Translations under genes and position numbers: made by a program | Notes under the pieces: model-generated | Told to the model about the DNA's origin: nothing | Database searches by the model: none | What the model saw: only the letters and a program-made list of their open reading frames with translations | Shown: positions 7,803 to 17,600 of the stretch, piece by piece | Numbering within the stretch: the first letter of the stretch is position 1 | Layout: the number at the start of each line of letters is the position of its first letter | From: RGIG7332 sp045580305 | GTDB lineage: Bacteria > Bacillota > Clostridia > Oscillospirales > JAAYXM01 | DNA: 64,000 nucleotides | Direction of reading: 5' to 3' | Assembly: GCA_045580305.1 (NCBI GenBank) | Contig: JAZNNQ010000002.1 | Span: forward strand, 1-64,000

Positions 7803-8015
7803 ATGTCAGCAATTGTTGTTAATGTAAAACATATTAAGAAATGCGCCTTTTGCAGAAATTGGTATGATCCTACCAACAGCGCGATTTCTCCAAAATCCCC
7901 GTCAATCGGGTTGTGGGAGATAAAGGACATAAATCAGAAAAACACCTGTACTAAGAAAAACATCCCAATGGCGGCAAACGCTTTTTGCAGTTCTGATTTT
8001 GAGAGTAAAATATAG
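7803..8015 (+). CDS. Small cysteine-containing protein, function unknown
   Basis: 70 residues; RBS GGGGG 8 bp before the ATG. CAFCRNWYDP near the N-terminus and later single cysteines (NTC and FC) could form a four-cysteine metal site. The motif spacing resembles small CxxCxxW zinc-binding proteins often found as orphan genes in clostridial accessory regions. It is the last gene before the terminator at 8061, so probably the last member of the WYL-dynamin operon. No function is assigned. Confidence 0.6.
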   Translation: MSAIVVNVKHIKKCAFCRNWYDPTNSAISPKSPSIGLWEIKDINQKNTCTKKNIPMAANAFCSSDFESKI

Positions 8016-8060
8016 CGAGCGGGTGGCATCTGCAAAAAACGAAAAGAAGCATAAAAACAG

Positions 8061-8088
8061 AAAATCCTCCGAAAACCCGGGGGATTTT
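8061..8088 (+). terminator. Terminator ending the WYL-dynamin operon
   Basis: AAATCCTCC, GAAAACCC loop region, GGGGGATTTTAT: a hairpin with one GU pair and a short T-tract, just before the next promoter. Confidence 0.65.
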
Positions 8089-8097
8089 ATGTTTATA

Positions 8098-8131
8098 CGG
8101 ACACCTGTATGTCTGACTTGGGTGCTATAAT
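8098..8131 (+). promoter_or_regulatory. Second WYL-type operator and -10 box
   Basis: CGGACACCTGTATGTCTG (8098-8115) is the operator at 2405-2422 read on the other strand, with 16 of 18 positions compatible. It also ends exactly 10 bp before TATAAT (8126-8131). The match in palindrome and spacing argues that this operon belongs to the regulon of the WYL protein. Confidence 0.65.
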
Positions 8132-8157
8132 ATGTATGTAAAAGGGAGGTGAAGCGA

Positions 8158-8493
8158 ATGCTGAAATACGAAATCGCAAAAAGCATATACGAAGAAATCA
8201 AGGACAAAGTGGCTCATGACACGAGGGAAGGAGTAGAGGGCTTTTATAAGGATTTTTTAGTCAGCGCTTGTGAGTATGCAAAAAATCGCATCGACTGGTC
8301 CTTTATGAATGGGGAAGAGAAACTGGAGGACGATGCGAGCAGATCAGTAAAGCATGACGCCTTTATGTCAAGACTTAAAGCGGTTTGCAGAGCGTTACAA
8401 ATTGACGGAATTGAAGAACTTATGCCGGACAGAAAAACAAAAGGTGACTTTGCCTGTTACATAGCAATGTTCCTGGCATTGGAACAGCGTTAA
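8158..8493 (+). CDS. Hypothetical protein, first gene of the second WYL-controlled operon
   Basis: 111 residues, soluble, mostly helical, with no recognisable domain. ATG at 8158 is preferred over the in-frame GTG at 8149 because GGGAGGTG lies 8 bp upstream of the ATG. It is followed after 12 bp by the SF0329-like gene. The shared operator suggests it is induced together with the dynamin genes. Confidence 0.65.
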   Translation: MLKYEIAKSIYEEIKDKVAHDTREGVEGFYKDFLVSACEYAKNRIDWSFMNGEEKLEDDASRSVKHDAFMSRLKAVCRALQIDGIEELMPDRKTKGDFACYIAMFLALEQR

Positions 8494-8505
8494 GAAAGGA
8501 AAAAT

Positions 8506-9102
8506 ATGCCCAAAAACTGGAAGTATATCAAAAAACTGTTGGAGAAGGAGTTTCTCTGCGAAAAACTTAAGGGTCACATAACCTATGACCTGACCGATTA
8601 CAGACCTGCGCCCTGGTATCAGCAGCATTTCATTATGAAATACGATGATGAGGTTCTGCTTTGTGCATCGCAGCCCGACCGCAAGTGGGACAAGCGCCAT
8701 CCATATCAGCATACCTATTGGAAGCAGCGGGATGTAATCGCCGAAAAGCTCCGCGAAAAATATGACCTGTCGGAGGAGCAGCTTGCGGATGTTGTTGAAG
8801 ATACAATCGAAGAGGTGGACAGAATAAATGCCCATTACGACGGGGTGTTTGGCGTCAAGGACATTGTTGATCTTATCGGCGAGTATCTTCATTCGGATAT
8901 TGAAGCAAGTCTCGGATATCGGCAGGACTACTTCATTAACGCCCTCGCCGTACTTGACAGACGCTGCGGCAAGCGCAGGCTCGAGAAGCTTGCAAAAACG
9001 GACTGTGCGGGATTTCCCGAGTGGTTAAGGCGGATATGCAGGATACGCTTTGAAGCGGAAGGTGTAAGCTACAACAAATATTTTGATATTGCAAGAATTT
9101 AA
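8506..9102 (+). CDS. SF0329-family protein
   Basis: 198 residues. The N-terminal KLLEKEFLCEKLKGHITYD and the C-terminal INALAVLDRRCGKRRLEKLA resemble the SF0329 family, whose biochemical role is unknown. In that family the N-terminal part forms a small beta-rich region and the C-terminus ends with an ALAMLDRRVGKR-type helix. It is soluble, sits in the middle of a four-gene operon and is possibly regulated by the WYL operator. The family call is from memory of the motif pattern. Confidence 0.65.
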   Translation: MPKNWKYIKKLLEKEFLCEKLKGHITYDLTDYRPAPWYQQHFIMKYDDEVLLCASQPDRKWDKRHPYQHTYWKQRDVIAEKLREKYDLSEEQLADVVEDTIEEVDRINAHYDGVFGVKDIVDLIGEYLHSDIEASLGYRQDYFINALAVLDRRCGKRRLEKLAKTDCAGFPEWLRRICRIRFEAEGVSYNKYFDIARI

Positions 9103-9115
9103 AGGAGTGTATTTT

Positions 9116-9667
9116 ATGTTAGGAAAAATCTTTTCATTACTGGTTGGTTTAGGTATCGGTACCGCGACCGTGAAGCTGATTTCGGATAAAATTGCCGATA
9201 ATGCAAAAAGCAATATTTTATCAATGCTCTACGCGGCAAGAAAACAATACGATGCAGGCGAACTCACCCAGCTGCAGTATGATGAAACCCTGAAAATATT
9301 ACATAAATCCGTAAGCGAAAAGGATAGAAAAGCGATAGACGAGGAGCTGGAAGAGAGGTATTTCATAGCTGAGGATATGTTAAATACCCATATCGAGCTA
9401 TTGGACGAGATCGAGGAGGCGGGAGCTGCCTCGCTGCAGGAATACATTGAAAAGCACCCGAATGATGCCTATATAAACGGCATTGTGGGCCTGGATGATT
9501 ATGTATATGAAGAAGGTGAAAAGTCCCCGGAGGAGGCAGAACGCCTTTTGAAAAAATACATATATAATGTCGGAGAAGAGAAAAAAGAGCTGATAGCAGA
9601 GGTAAAGATGCTCGGCGGCGACATTGACAGAGTACAGCGCATATTTGATAAAATAACATTTGAATAA
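9116..9667 (+). CDS. Membrane-anchored helical protein, last gene of the second operon
   Basis: 183 residues. The start at 9116 has AAGGAG just upstream; the in-frame codon at 9083 lies inside the previous gene. An N-terminal hydrophobic segment (IFSLLVGLGIGTATVKLI) anchors an otherwise charged helical protein. Its region around residues 35-75 resembles a SHOCT-like pattern (YDAGELTQLQYDETLKIL). SHOCT motifs are short oligomerisation modules. Together with the 7315 protein it adds a second small membrane-associated component next to the dynamins. Confidence 0.65.
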   Translation: MLGKIFSLLVGLGIGTATVKLISDKIADNAKSNILSMLYAARKQYDAGELTQLQYDETLKILHKSVSEKDRKAIDEELEERYFIAEDMLNTHIELLDEIEEAGAASLQEYIEKHPNDAYINGIVGLDDYVYEEGEKSPEEAERLLKKYIYNVGEEKKELIAEVKMLGGDIDRVQRIFDKITFE

Positions 9668-9671
9668 ATAA

Positions 9672-9711
9672 TAAAGGGAGCGCCCGACAAATCATCGGGC
9701 GCCCCCTTTTG
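9672..9711 (+). terminator. Strong intrinsic terminator
   Basis: AGGGAGCGCCCGA / TCGGGCGCCCCCT with TTTT. It closes the second operon and isolates the TIR genes downstream. Confidence 0.9.
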
Positions 9712-9719
9712 TTTTATAA

Positions 9720-9748
9720 TTGAAAGATTTTCAAGGATGTGGTATAAT
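9720..9748 (+). promoter_or_regulatory. Sigma-A promoter of the first TIR gene
   Basis: TTGAAA (9720-9725), 17 bp, TATAAT (9743-9748). It lacks the WYL palindrome, so this gene is probably expressed independently and perhaps constitutively. Confidence 0.75.
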
Positions 9749-9801
9749 TCATTTATATAGTCTGCCTGCATTTATTACGAAGAATTTTAAGGAGATAATT
9801 T

Positions 9802-12800
9802 ATGGCATATGATATTTTTATATCCTATAAGGAAAGCGACGGCGCGCAATATGCAGAAAAGTTGAAAAAAGGATTGACAGGCAAAGGGTATAAATCTGTT
9901 TATTTTAACAAAACTGATAAGGACGAAGAAGGAAGTTTTATTACGAGACTTGAAAACGCGATCAAAACTTGTAAAGTTTTTATCTTTGTGTTGAGCGAAA
10001 ACGCTAAACAATCTATATTAAATAAAACTGCAGAGAAGGGATCAAAAGAGTTTGATTATGTTTGTTGGGAACTTAGCAGGGCGCGTGAGTATAGTAAGCA
10101 TGTGCTGATTTTAAACACAGGCTGTTCTTTTGATCCGTACACCGATAAATATAAATATGATGATATGAAGGATATCGAAATATATACAGGAAGAGACTGC
10201 AAATCATCTTTGCTTGAAGCGCAGACATTTGAAATGGATAAGATACTTGATGAGCAAGGGGATTTGCTGAAAAGTGCGGGCGTTGACATTTCTTTGCGAA
10301 TGACACTTCGCAGGGTAATTTATGGAGTTTTATCTCTTAAATACAAAGCAAAGAATCCAGCTGGTAATTATGTTGATAAGGAATGTATATTCAATAAACA
10401 GGCGTTGGAGGCATTGTGTGAATACATAACAAAAGATAACAGTATTACTACAGAAATAGAAAACTGTGCAACAGCGGAAAAATTAACTGAATATATGAAT
10501 AATACCAATCATGAAATGCTACAGGGATTTTGTGAACACTTTGAAATGGAGCCGGGCGGAAAAGAGCAAAAAGCAATTAATATCAAAATTAAAGACATTG
10601 CTATGTGTAAGTTGTATGAAATGGATTGTTGGGAGGTACTCGAGTATTTATATAATTCATATCTTATGATGAATTTTCACGAAGACTATGCTTCTATAAG
10701 AAAGTTTTATTTAAACAAAACAATAAGTGATTACATTCTTGCGCTTGCTTGGAACAGATATTTTATTAAAAATAAAGATAAAAGACGGGAACTTGTTTAC
10801 AAAATTATTCCCGAACTTATAAGAACCCACAATCATGCGCAGAGATATTTGTTTGCTTTGATAGAAAAGGGAAGATTTGAAAGCGGGGATGAATGGCTTT
10901 TTTGCGATATTGGCGAAGAACACTCGAGCCAGATAAAAATTTTGTTTGGTGAATACTATCGGGATGTTTTTAATACCGATATGGCCAGATCAACATTTAC
11001 AGAACGGCTTTTTATGTGGTTTAATCGTAATAAAGATAGTTTTGTTGATTTCTGTTTACAATTAATAAAAAAGTATAAATGCAGTGATGCGGAAATATGG
11101 AATTTTTTGATTGTAAAATGTGATACGCTGGCAAATAAAAACAGTCTGGAGATTTTAAAAGGATATTTTTCAGAGTATGTAAAACAAAAAAACTATAAAG
11201 TTATCTTTAGAATGATTGAACAAGGGTTAAATAAATTTGTTTTTTTTAATGGTAACCAAGAAAAAGACCAAAAGTTATTTGACTTGTTATATGGGGCAAC
11301 AACGAATAGAGAAGTTGTTGAAAAATATGGTCACGGATTAGCGAAAGCATTTTATACATTTTGGAAAAATGATCAGCATACAGAAGAAATCAAACAAATT
11401 ACATATGAAAAACACCTCGATAAGATTGTTTCATTTAAAAATCTGTACAATATAGTTGAAGGAATTACCCTTGAAAACCCCGGTATTCCCAAGAAAAAGT
11501 TTGAAGAAATTCTTCGAGAAACCGTAAACGAGTCGGACGATAAAATTTTAGAGGACAAACAATTTTTGTATGTATTAAATAACATATGGGTTACAGACCA
11601 AAATGCAGATCTTTACAACAGGGCCGTGAGTAGATTGCTTGATGTATGTACATACTTAAACAGATATTATGGATTTACGGTACTTCTGTTTGTAAGATAT
11701 GGAAGAAAAAGCTTTAATGAAGCAAACAGAAAAAGATTATTTGAATGCATAAAAGATTTTGCAGATAAATATGGAGCTGATGTAAAACTTGAAGATAAAC
11801 ATTACGATAAAATGTTTAAAATTCTTGAGAATCATTATTTTGACGATATAAGAACAGATTTCAAAATGAAGGTGTTCGACAATGAAGGAGTAGCACCGGA
11901 AACTAAATTGAATATCTTTAACCTTTGGTACGATGTCGGGTTAAAAGAACGACTTAAAGAGAAAATAAAAGAAAATACCGACGAAAACAACGAGACACAA
12001 AAGGCTTTTAAAATATTGTTTAAAGCCAAAAATAAGAGATGGAAAAATTTACAGGGCTGGAAGGCTGTCCATCTGTATCCTCTCATTGAAGAACTTCTTG
12101 ATTTTGAGAATTTTGTTGAGCTGAAGCCAGATATTCAGAAAAATTTAATACACAATGTAAAAACAAAGAAAGAGTTTTATCCGAAAATCAAAGCGCTGTT
12201 AGATTCGTTTAAAGTGAATGAGTATGCATGGAATAGCTTAAGCGCTTCCGTAAAAATTGCATTTGTTATGCATATCAATAAAATCATTGAAAAGTTTGAA
12301 GAAATAGATTTCATTAACTGCTTTGCGGAAAGTGTTATCGAGGATGTAGCATCCATGCGTAAGCGGCGCGGCGAAGTTGAAACGGAATATGGAATCAGAG
12401 AAGAAACATTAATGTATCATATGATTTTGTTGTATCGAAAAAAACCATGGAAAACAGCAAGATTGTGTGCTGCGGCACAAGTAAAATGGTATGGTCAACT
12501 TAAATATGAAGATGAAAAGGATGACTACAACAAGAAGAATATGCTCTTTGAACGCCGCGAGTTGTTTAAAACGGCAGTGTCAAATCCTTGCATCAAGGAC
12601 TTGACCTGTTATTTAGCGAGAGCGAACTATTCTGTTGTGCGTCAAAATTCATCTGAAATAGCTAACGAGCCGGATGTTTTGAAAGATTTTACAACGCTCT
12701 TCAGAAACATAATCGGAGGAAGGATTCCGCTGTGGTTTGGCGCGGAAGTGGCAGCGCCGATAAAAACCAAAATGCAGTGGATAGAAAATATTGATTTTGA

Positions 12801-13377
12801 AAGTGTTGTTAATGACTTCAAAAAACGCGATAGCGATCAAGGAAAGTCGTTGGAGGATCAAATACTTGATGCAGCCCAAAAAGGTAGAGACAATTTTGAA
12901 GAAAAGGCTGTTGATTTCGAGGAAGAAGCCGAGAAAATTATAGTATGGAAAAATTCAGAGTGTGATGAAAAGATATATGTTCTAACACGAAAAAGGCTTT
13001 TTGCAAGATATTTTGACAACAGCATATGGTATGAAGGGCTGAAGTTTAATGCCTTTCTGTTTATACCACAGATGTGCGAAGAGGTGTCTTTTGTTTCAAC
13101 AAGAGATGTATTTGATGTTCGCGTGGAAATAGAGACGGTTAGAAAAGCAATAGAAGAAAAATTCAAATACGCTCTCGTTGAATTTGATCCCGCAAAACCC
13201 AAATTTGACCGGTTTGTTAAAGGTTGTAGAATTGATAAAACTGTCCAAGAACCAATTAATCAGTTCTATAACGCATATTTGAATTATTTAAAACTGGGAG
13301 CAATAAAACCTGAAATTGCTGAAGCATTTTCAGACTATGTTAGGCATATGAAACGCACAATTGAAAATATGAAATAG
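9802..13377 (+). CDS. TIR-domain protein with a long helical sensor-like region
   Basis: 1191 residues. The N-terminal TIR domain (about 1-150) begins YDIFISYKESD; Glu90 in CWELSRA sits where bacterial TIR NADases have their catalytic glutamate. The remaining thousand residues are lysine- and glutamate-rich, predicted helical, with no P-loop or named repeat that I can see. They may form a helical-repeat scaffold. No membrane segment is seen. Bacterial TIR effectors degrade NAD+ or make cyclic ADP-ribose signals after phage sensing; here the C-terminal bulk would be the sensor. The base composition is clearly richer in A and T than the flanking metabolic genes, pointing to acquisition. Confidence 0.8.
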   Translation: MAYDIFISYKESDGAQYAEKLKKGLTGKGYKSVYFNKTDKDEEGSFITRLENAIKTCKVFIFVLSENAKQSILNKTAEKGSKEFDYVCWELSRAREYSKHVLILNTGCSFDPYTDKYKYDDMKDIEIYTGRDCKSSLLEAQTFEMDKILDEQGDLLKSAGVDISLRMTLRRVIYGVLSLKYKAKNPAGNYVDKECIFNKQALEALCEYITKDNSITTEIENCATAEKLTEYMNNTNHEMLQGFCEHFEMEPGGKEQKAINIKIKDIAMCKLYEMDCWEVLEYLYNSYLMMNFHEDYASIRKFYLNKTISDYILALAWNRYFIKNKDKRRELVYKIIPELIRTHNHAQRYLFALIEKGRFESGDEWLFCDIGEEHSSQIKILFGEYYRDVFNTDMARSTFTERLFMWFNRNKDSFVDFCLQLIKKYKCSDAEIWNFLIVKCDTLANKNSLEILKGYFSEYVKQKNYKVIFRMIEQGLNKFVFFNGNQEKDQKLFDLLYGATTNREVVEKYGHGLAKAFYTFWKNDQHTEEIKQITYEKHLDKIVSFKNLYNIVEGITLENPGIPKKKFEEILRETVNESDDKILEDKQFLYVLNNIWVTDQNADLYNRAVSRLLDVCTYLNRYYGFTVLLFVRYGRKSFNEANRKRLFECIKDFADKYGADVKLEDKHYDKMFKILENHYFDDIRTDFKMKVFDNEGVAPETKLNIFNLWYDVGLKERLKEKIKENTDENNETQKAFKILFKAKNKRWKNLQGWKAVHLYPLIEELLDFENFVELKPDIQKNLIHNVKTKKEFYPKIKALLDSFKVNEYAWNSLSASVKIAFVMHINKIIEKFEEIDFINCFAESVIEDVASMRKRRGEVETEYGIREETLMYHMILLYRKKPWKTARLCAAAQVKWYGQLKYEDEKDDYNKKNMLFERRELFKTAVSNPCIKDLTCYLARANYSVVRQNSSEIANEPDVLKDFTTLFRNIIGGRIPLWFGAEVAAPIKTKMQWIENIDFESVVNDFKKRDSDQGKSLEDQILDAAQKGRDNFEEKAVDFEEEAEKIIVWKNSECDEKIYVLTRKRLFARYFDNSIWYEGLKFNAFLFIPQMCEEVSFVSTRDVFDVRVEIETVRKAIEEKFKYALVEFDPAKPKFDRFVKGCRIDKTVQEPINQFYNAYLNYLKLGAIKPEIAEAFSDYVRHMKRTIENMK

Positions 13378-13405
13378 TTTTGTCATCTAAATTGTGCACT
13401 AATTC

Positions 13406-13441
13406 TATAATGAACTCAATATATGATCGTATATATTGAGT
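13406..13441 (+). promoter_or_regulatory. -10 box followed by a long palindrome
   Basis: TATAAT (13406-13411) is followed by a 28-bp palindrome, ACTCAATATAT...ATATATTGAGT (13414-13441). The palindrome lies exactly in the start region and abuts the RBS GGAGGG. It could be a repressor operator or an RNA hairpin masking the RBS. No convincing -35 is seen. Confidence 0.55.
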
Positions 13442-13451
13442 GGAGGGTACT

Positions 13452-14363
13452 ATGTCAAAATATGCAGTTAGTGATGAAGGTATAAAAGCTCTTAAAATAA
13501 CAGCATCTAATGTTTTAAATGCCGTTGAACGGATATTGAATGCTACAAACTCTATAGAATCTGTTGCTGACGAGCATGTTGAAACTTTAGGACCACACTA
13601 TGCTTCGTTAGTCGCTGCAATCACAGAGATACGCGAAGCGCAAAGACAAGCAGTTCAACCTGCATATGACATATCCGAAACATTGAATGATATTGCCGAT
13701 GCCTACCAAGATATAATAGATGATGATAAAATTCTTGCAGGCAACAGCGGAACATCTGCAGCAGGTGGTTTGCAGGGCGGAGGAAGCGACGGCAGTAACA
13801 AAGGTGGCAAAGTTGCGTCGTTTTTTGGGAAGATATTTGGCAGCACCGGCGCTTCAGGAAGCCGGTTTGGAGAGTTTAATGTGGACTCAAACGGGTTTGT
13901 AAAGGGTAATGGATATGACTGTTTTATAAATGACTGGAATAGTTACGGGAAAGTGGAATTTGAAACAGACACGAAAAGTTATTCCGGGAAAAATGTTACT
14001 GAAACGATTGACCCCGGATTGATAGCGGGATTTCGGGTAAGAGAATATGACATCAAGAACCCGGGAACATTTTGGAGCCAACATCAAACGGGAGGCACTG
14101 CGGAGTCGTTTAAAGAAGTGGCTTCGCATATCCCGGAGGTAAAGAGTGAACTGGCTAAAGGCCGCTCTTTGGTTGATTTGGAGAACGATCCGGTATTGGG
14201 CCCGTGTGCTTCAGTTTATTTTGATCCTGAGAATATGGTGAAAGTAATAAAGTGCGAAGGTTACTATGAATTCCAAGGCAATGGGCGCCATAGGATTCTT
14301 GCGGCAAGAGCCGCGGGGTATGATATTCCGGTGAAGATTGTCGGCAGCCGCAAAAGAAAATAA
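13452..14363 (+). CDS. WXG100/LXG-like protein with C-terminal ParB-like (putative toxin) domain
   Basis: 303 residues; ATG at 13452 with GGAGGG upstream. Residues 1-95 are a helical hairpin-like region without Trp-X-Gly, resembling the LXG/ESAT-6-like N-termini of type VII secretion substrates. A Gly/Ser/Asn-rich hinge follows (about 95-125). The C-terminal half ends with YYEFQGNGRHRILAARAAGY and IPVKIVG, the hallmark of ParB/Srx-fold domains used in polymorphic toxins. No immunity gene is evident: the next 280 bp hold no clear ORF. It may be an orphan contact-dependent toxin or a DNA-binding/nuclease component of the TIR island. Target unknown. Confidence 0.65.
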   Translation: MSKYAVSDEGIKALKITASNVLNAVERILNATNSIESVADEHVETLGPHYASLVAAITEIREAQRQAVQPAYDISETLNDIADAYQDIIDDDKILAGNSGTSAAGGLQGGGSDGSNKGGKVASFFGKIFGSTGASGSRFGEFNVDSNGFVKGNGYDCFINDWNSYGKVEFETDTKSYSGKNVTETIDPGLIAGFRVREYDIKNPGTFWSQHQTGGTAESFKEVASHIPEVKSELAKGRSLVDLENDPVLGPCASVYFDPENMVKVIKCEGYYEFQGNGRHRILAARAAGYDIPVKIVGSRKRK

Positions 14364-14646
14364 ATCGCAAAAAGAAGACACAATGGACGAAACAAATAAC
14401 GATGATATAAATTCTTGAGGTTATTCGCGATATAGAAAAATTTGATTTTGTTATATTTGGTGAGATTCTTATATCATATTGCATTGCCTACGAAAAATCG
14501 CAATTCAACGGTTCTTGTTTCAAAGAGTACATCTATCCACCGACAGCAACGGAGTTTCTCATTGAGGAGAGACAAATGAAGGAAAAGAGCTTTTGTCCCT
14601 GACCAGACATAAAGTTTGTCTAATTATTCAAAAAAGGAGAAAATAT
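14364..14646. other. Intergenic stretch with a decayed ATATCG repeat
   Basis: 283 bp without a convincing gene. Positions 14401-14481 keep GATATAAATT...CGCGATATAG and CTTATATCATATTGC, the outer arms of the ATATCG repeat, with much divergence inside. The rest shows no tRNA-like or terminator-like structure that I can defend. Confidence 0.5.
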
Positions 14647-17600
14647 ATGAATACAAAAGAAGTAACTCCCTATATCTTCATATCATATGCACATGAAGAT
14701 GCAAATATTGCAAAACGCATCACCGAGTATCTGCAAAATGAAGGTTTTGAAGTTTGGATAGACTATAATAATATTCGCGCAGGAGAAAAATTCAACGGTG
14801 AAATTGCCAAAGCAATTATTGATTCATCGCTACTTATAGCAGTAGTTTCAAATGTATATATATCAAAAGATAAAGATTATTGCACAAAAGAAATCACATA
14901 CGCACATAACAGGCAAAAAAATTATATGCCCGTTTACATTGAAAAAGTAAAAGTTCCTATTGGGTGCGAACTGGATTTTGTTTTTCATAATGCTTCTCAA
15001 GTAGGATTTAATATGAGTCTGGAAAACGACGATGATTTTAATGCGCTTTGTCATTCGATTACAAATTCTGAGTATATGGATTATCTAAAAGAGTATATGC
15101 AAGGCGACACGCCATTGCCTATGCCATATATTAAACCGGACCGATTCGATAAAATTAAGAAATATTATCAGAAGATTGCAAATGGCAATTATTATTTACC
15201 GTCCATCGAAACAGAACTGTTTCCTCCATTTAAAATTGATTCAAAAATAGAGCGGTCTGGTAACAACAATGGACTTTTGTTAGAAAAAATCATTCAGGAT
15301 TATAAGACGAATTTTCTGATAATTGGCGATGGAGGTTCCGGAAAAACTGTAGCATTAAGAAGTATATTTAGAAACTTTATAGATAATGAAATACCAGCAT
15401 TGTACATTCCGCTAAATAAAATTCAATTTTCAGAGAAAGTAACCATTCAATCTTATTTAGAAGATGAGATGCAATTAACATGGCATTCTCTAAAGATATA
15501 CGGGAAGCGCGATTCAAGCAACAGTCCATTACGATTATTATTCGACGGATTAAATGAGATTCCGGGGGATCGAAGAGCAGTATTAAATCAAATCAAAGAA
15601 ATTATGCGGTGGGATAATGTTCAGATTATAATATCTTCAAGAAGTGATTTTAGCAATAATTTAACACGAGACATCATGTTTAAAACCATTTATTTACAAC
15701 CCCTTGAAGAAAACACAGTAAAAGCATTTCTTGAAAAAAAGAGTATGCCTGCTAACCTTAATAAGAAAATGACTTCGCTGTTACGTAATCCATTGATGCT
15801 CATGTTATACATAAATACTGATATGAGCATGTATGAGCCTTTGTCGAAATATTCAAATTACTACAAAATAAATATTTCCAGTTCCCCGTCTTCCGAAGAA
15901 CAAATCATGTGGAATTTCTTACAAAGCCAGCTATATCGTGTTGATGAGAGCTTTTCAAGTCAGTTTGTTTGTGATGCATTTGTTATAATTGAATTTCTTT
16001 TGCCATTATTGGCGAACCATATGATAATAAACGGTAAAAGCAACATCGACGAAAACGAACTTGATGATTTCTTAGATTCCTTGACATCACGAGATGACTA
16101 TAAATATTACAATAATAGGTTGAGGAAGATTGAGCGAACATTAGATATTGAGGAATACAAATACAAGGGGAACAATTTGAATAGGGTTTTATTTAACAAA
16201 TTATCCTTAATGGTTGAGGCTGAAACGGGCGAGGAAGATGACTCGAAAAGGTATGAGTTCTTTCATCAAAGTTTCAGAGATTTTTTTGCAGCTATGTTTG
16301 TTGCAAAAAAGCTTGAAATGATAGCAAATGAAAAAACAACCAACTTTGAAGAAATATCAAAAATCCCGTATGAGATTGAGATTATCAAATATGTTGCGGA
16401 AATTTCTATGGAAAAACAAGCAAAGCCGGTTTGGACAGCAGAAGGATTAACTTATCCCGGAAAAAACGAACCTCTCTCTGCTTCCTCTTTTTCTGATGCT
16501 GAAAAATCGTTAAATGCGTATAGAGGTCTATTTGATGAAAGTGCTCAAAACATTGTTTGTAATGTTTACAAGATAATGTCGATAGGTAGAGACAGACATT
16601 TGTCAAATTGTGATTTTTCATCATTAGATTTAAGAAAATGCAATCTTAAGGGTGGGTACTATTCTGATTGGTATTGTGATAATGAGTATCCGTCATCTTT
16701 TGAAAATTCGTACATAGACCTGGATTGTTTTATATCACAAGGACATCAAGCTACAATAAAATCAATCTGTGAAGGAAATGGAGGAGTATTTACTGCAGAT
16801 ACTGAAGGTACAGTTAAGCATTGGCGGTTCGATGAAAATATACCTATATTTACTGTAACAACACCGGAAGGAGCTATTATAAGTATAGATTATTCTGAAA
16901 AATCAAAGCAATTGGCTATTCTAAAACAACATGCCGTATATTTATATGATTTAGAAACAGATGTAGTGTCTATGATTGCATCTGCAAAAAGTACATATCG
17001 CTACATTAGGTTTAATACAGACGATCAAATAGAAGTAACATATGACACATCACCTTTAACATGGACGAACTTGTCCGGAGTAATAACGACTGATTATTTG
17101 TCGTTAGATATTCCTTGCGGGTGCTCTGCCATTGATTCAAAACATACGCAGATACTGAGAAGTTATCTCTACGGCACTGTTCATAGGTATGACCCCTGTG
17201 ATAATTCAATTATCGGTGAACTAAATATGTTAGAAAAAGCAGAGGGAAATGGAATTACCGACATCAAGTTTAGTAATGACGATTCAAGATTTCTGGTTGG
17301 CTTCGGGAACAATGTCTTTGAGTTTGATAGTCATTCATTGGAACAGCTACACAAGCTGGAATTCAAATCTTTAGTTAATTCTGTTATGTACACAGCGGAC
17401 GATAAAATTGTGGTTGCAACAGGTGTAAATATAGTTGTGTTAAATAAAGATTTTTCTTATTACAAAGAGTTTGCAGGTGAGTCTCTTCCTAATATAATTA
17501 AAAAATTGTTTAAGGATGATGGAAAACTTTATTTTCTCGACACGACTGGAACAATCAAGCTTATTTCAGACAAGATAACCGTAAGTAAAACCAGAAAACC

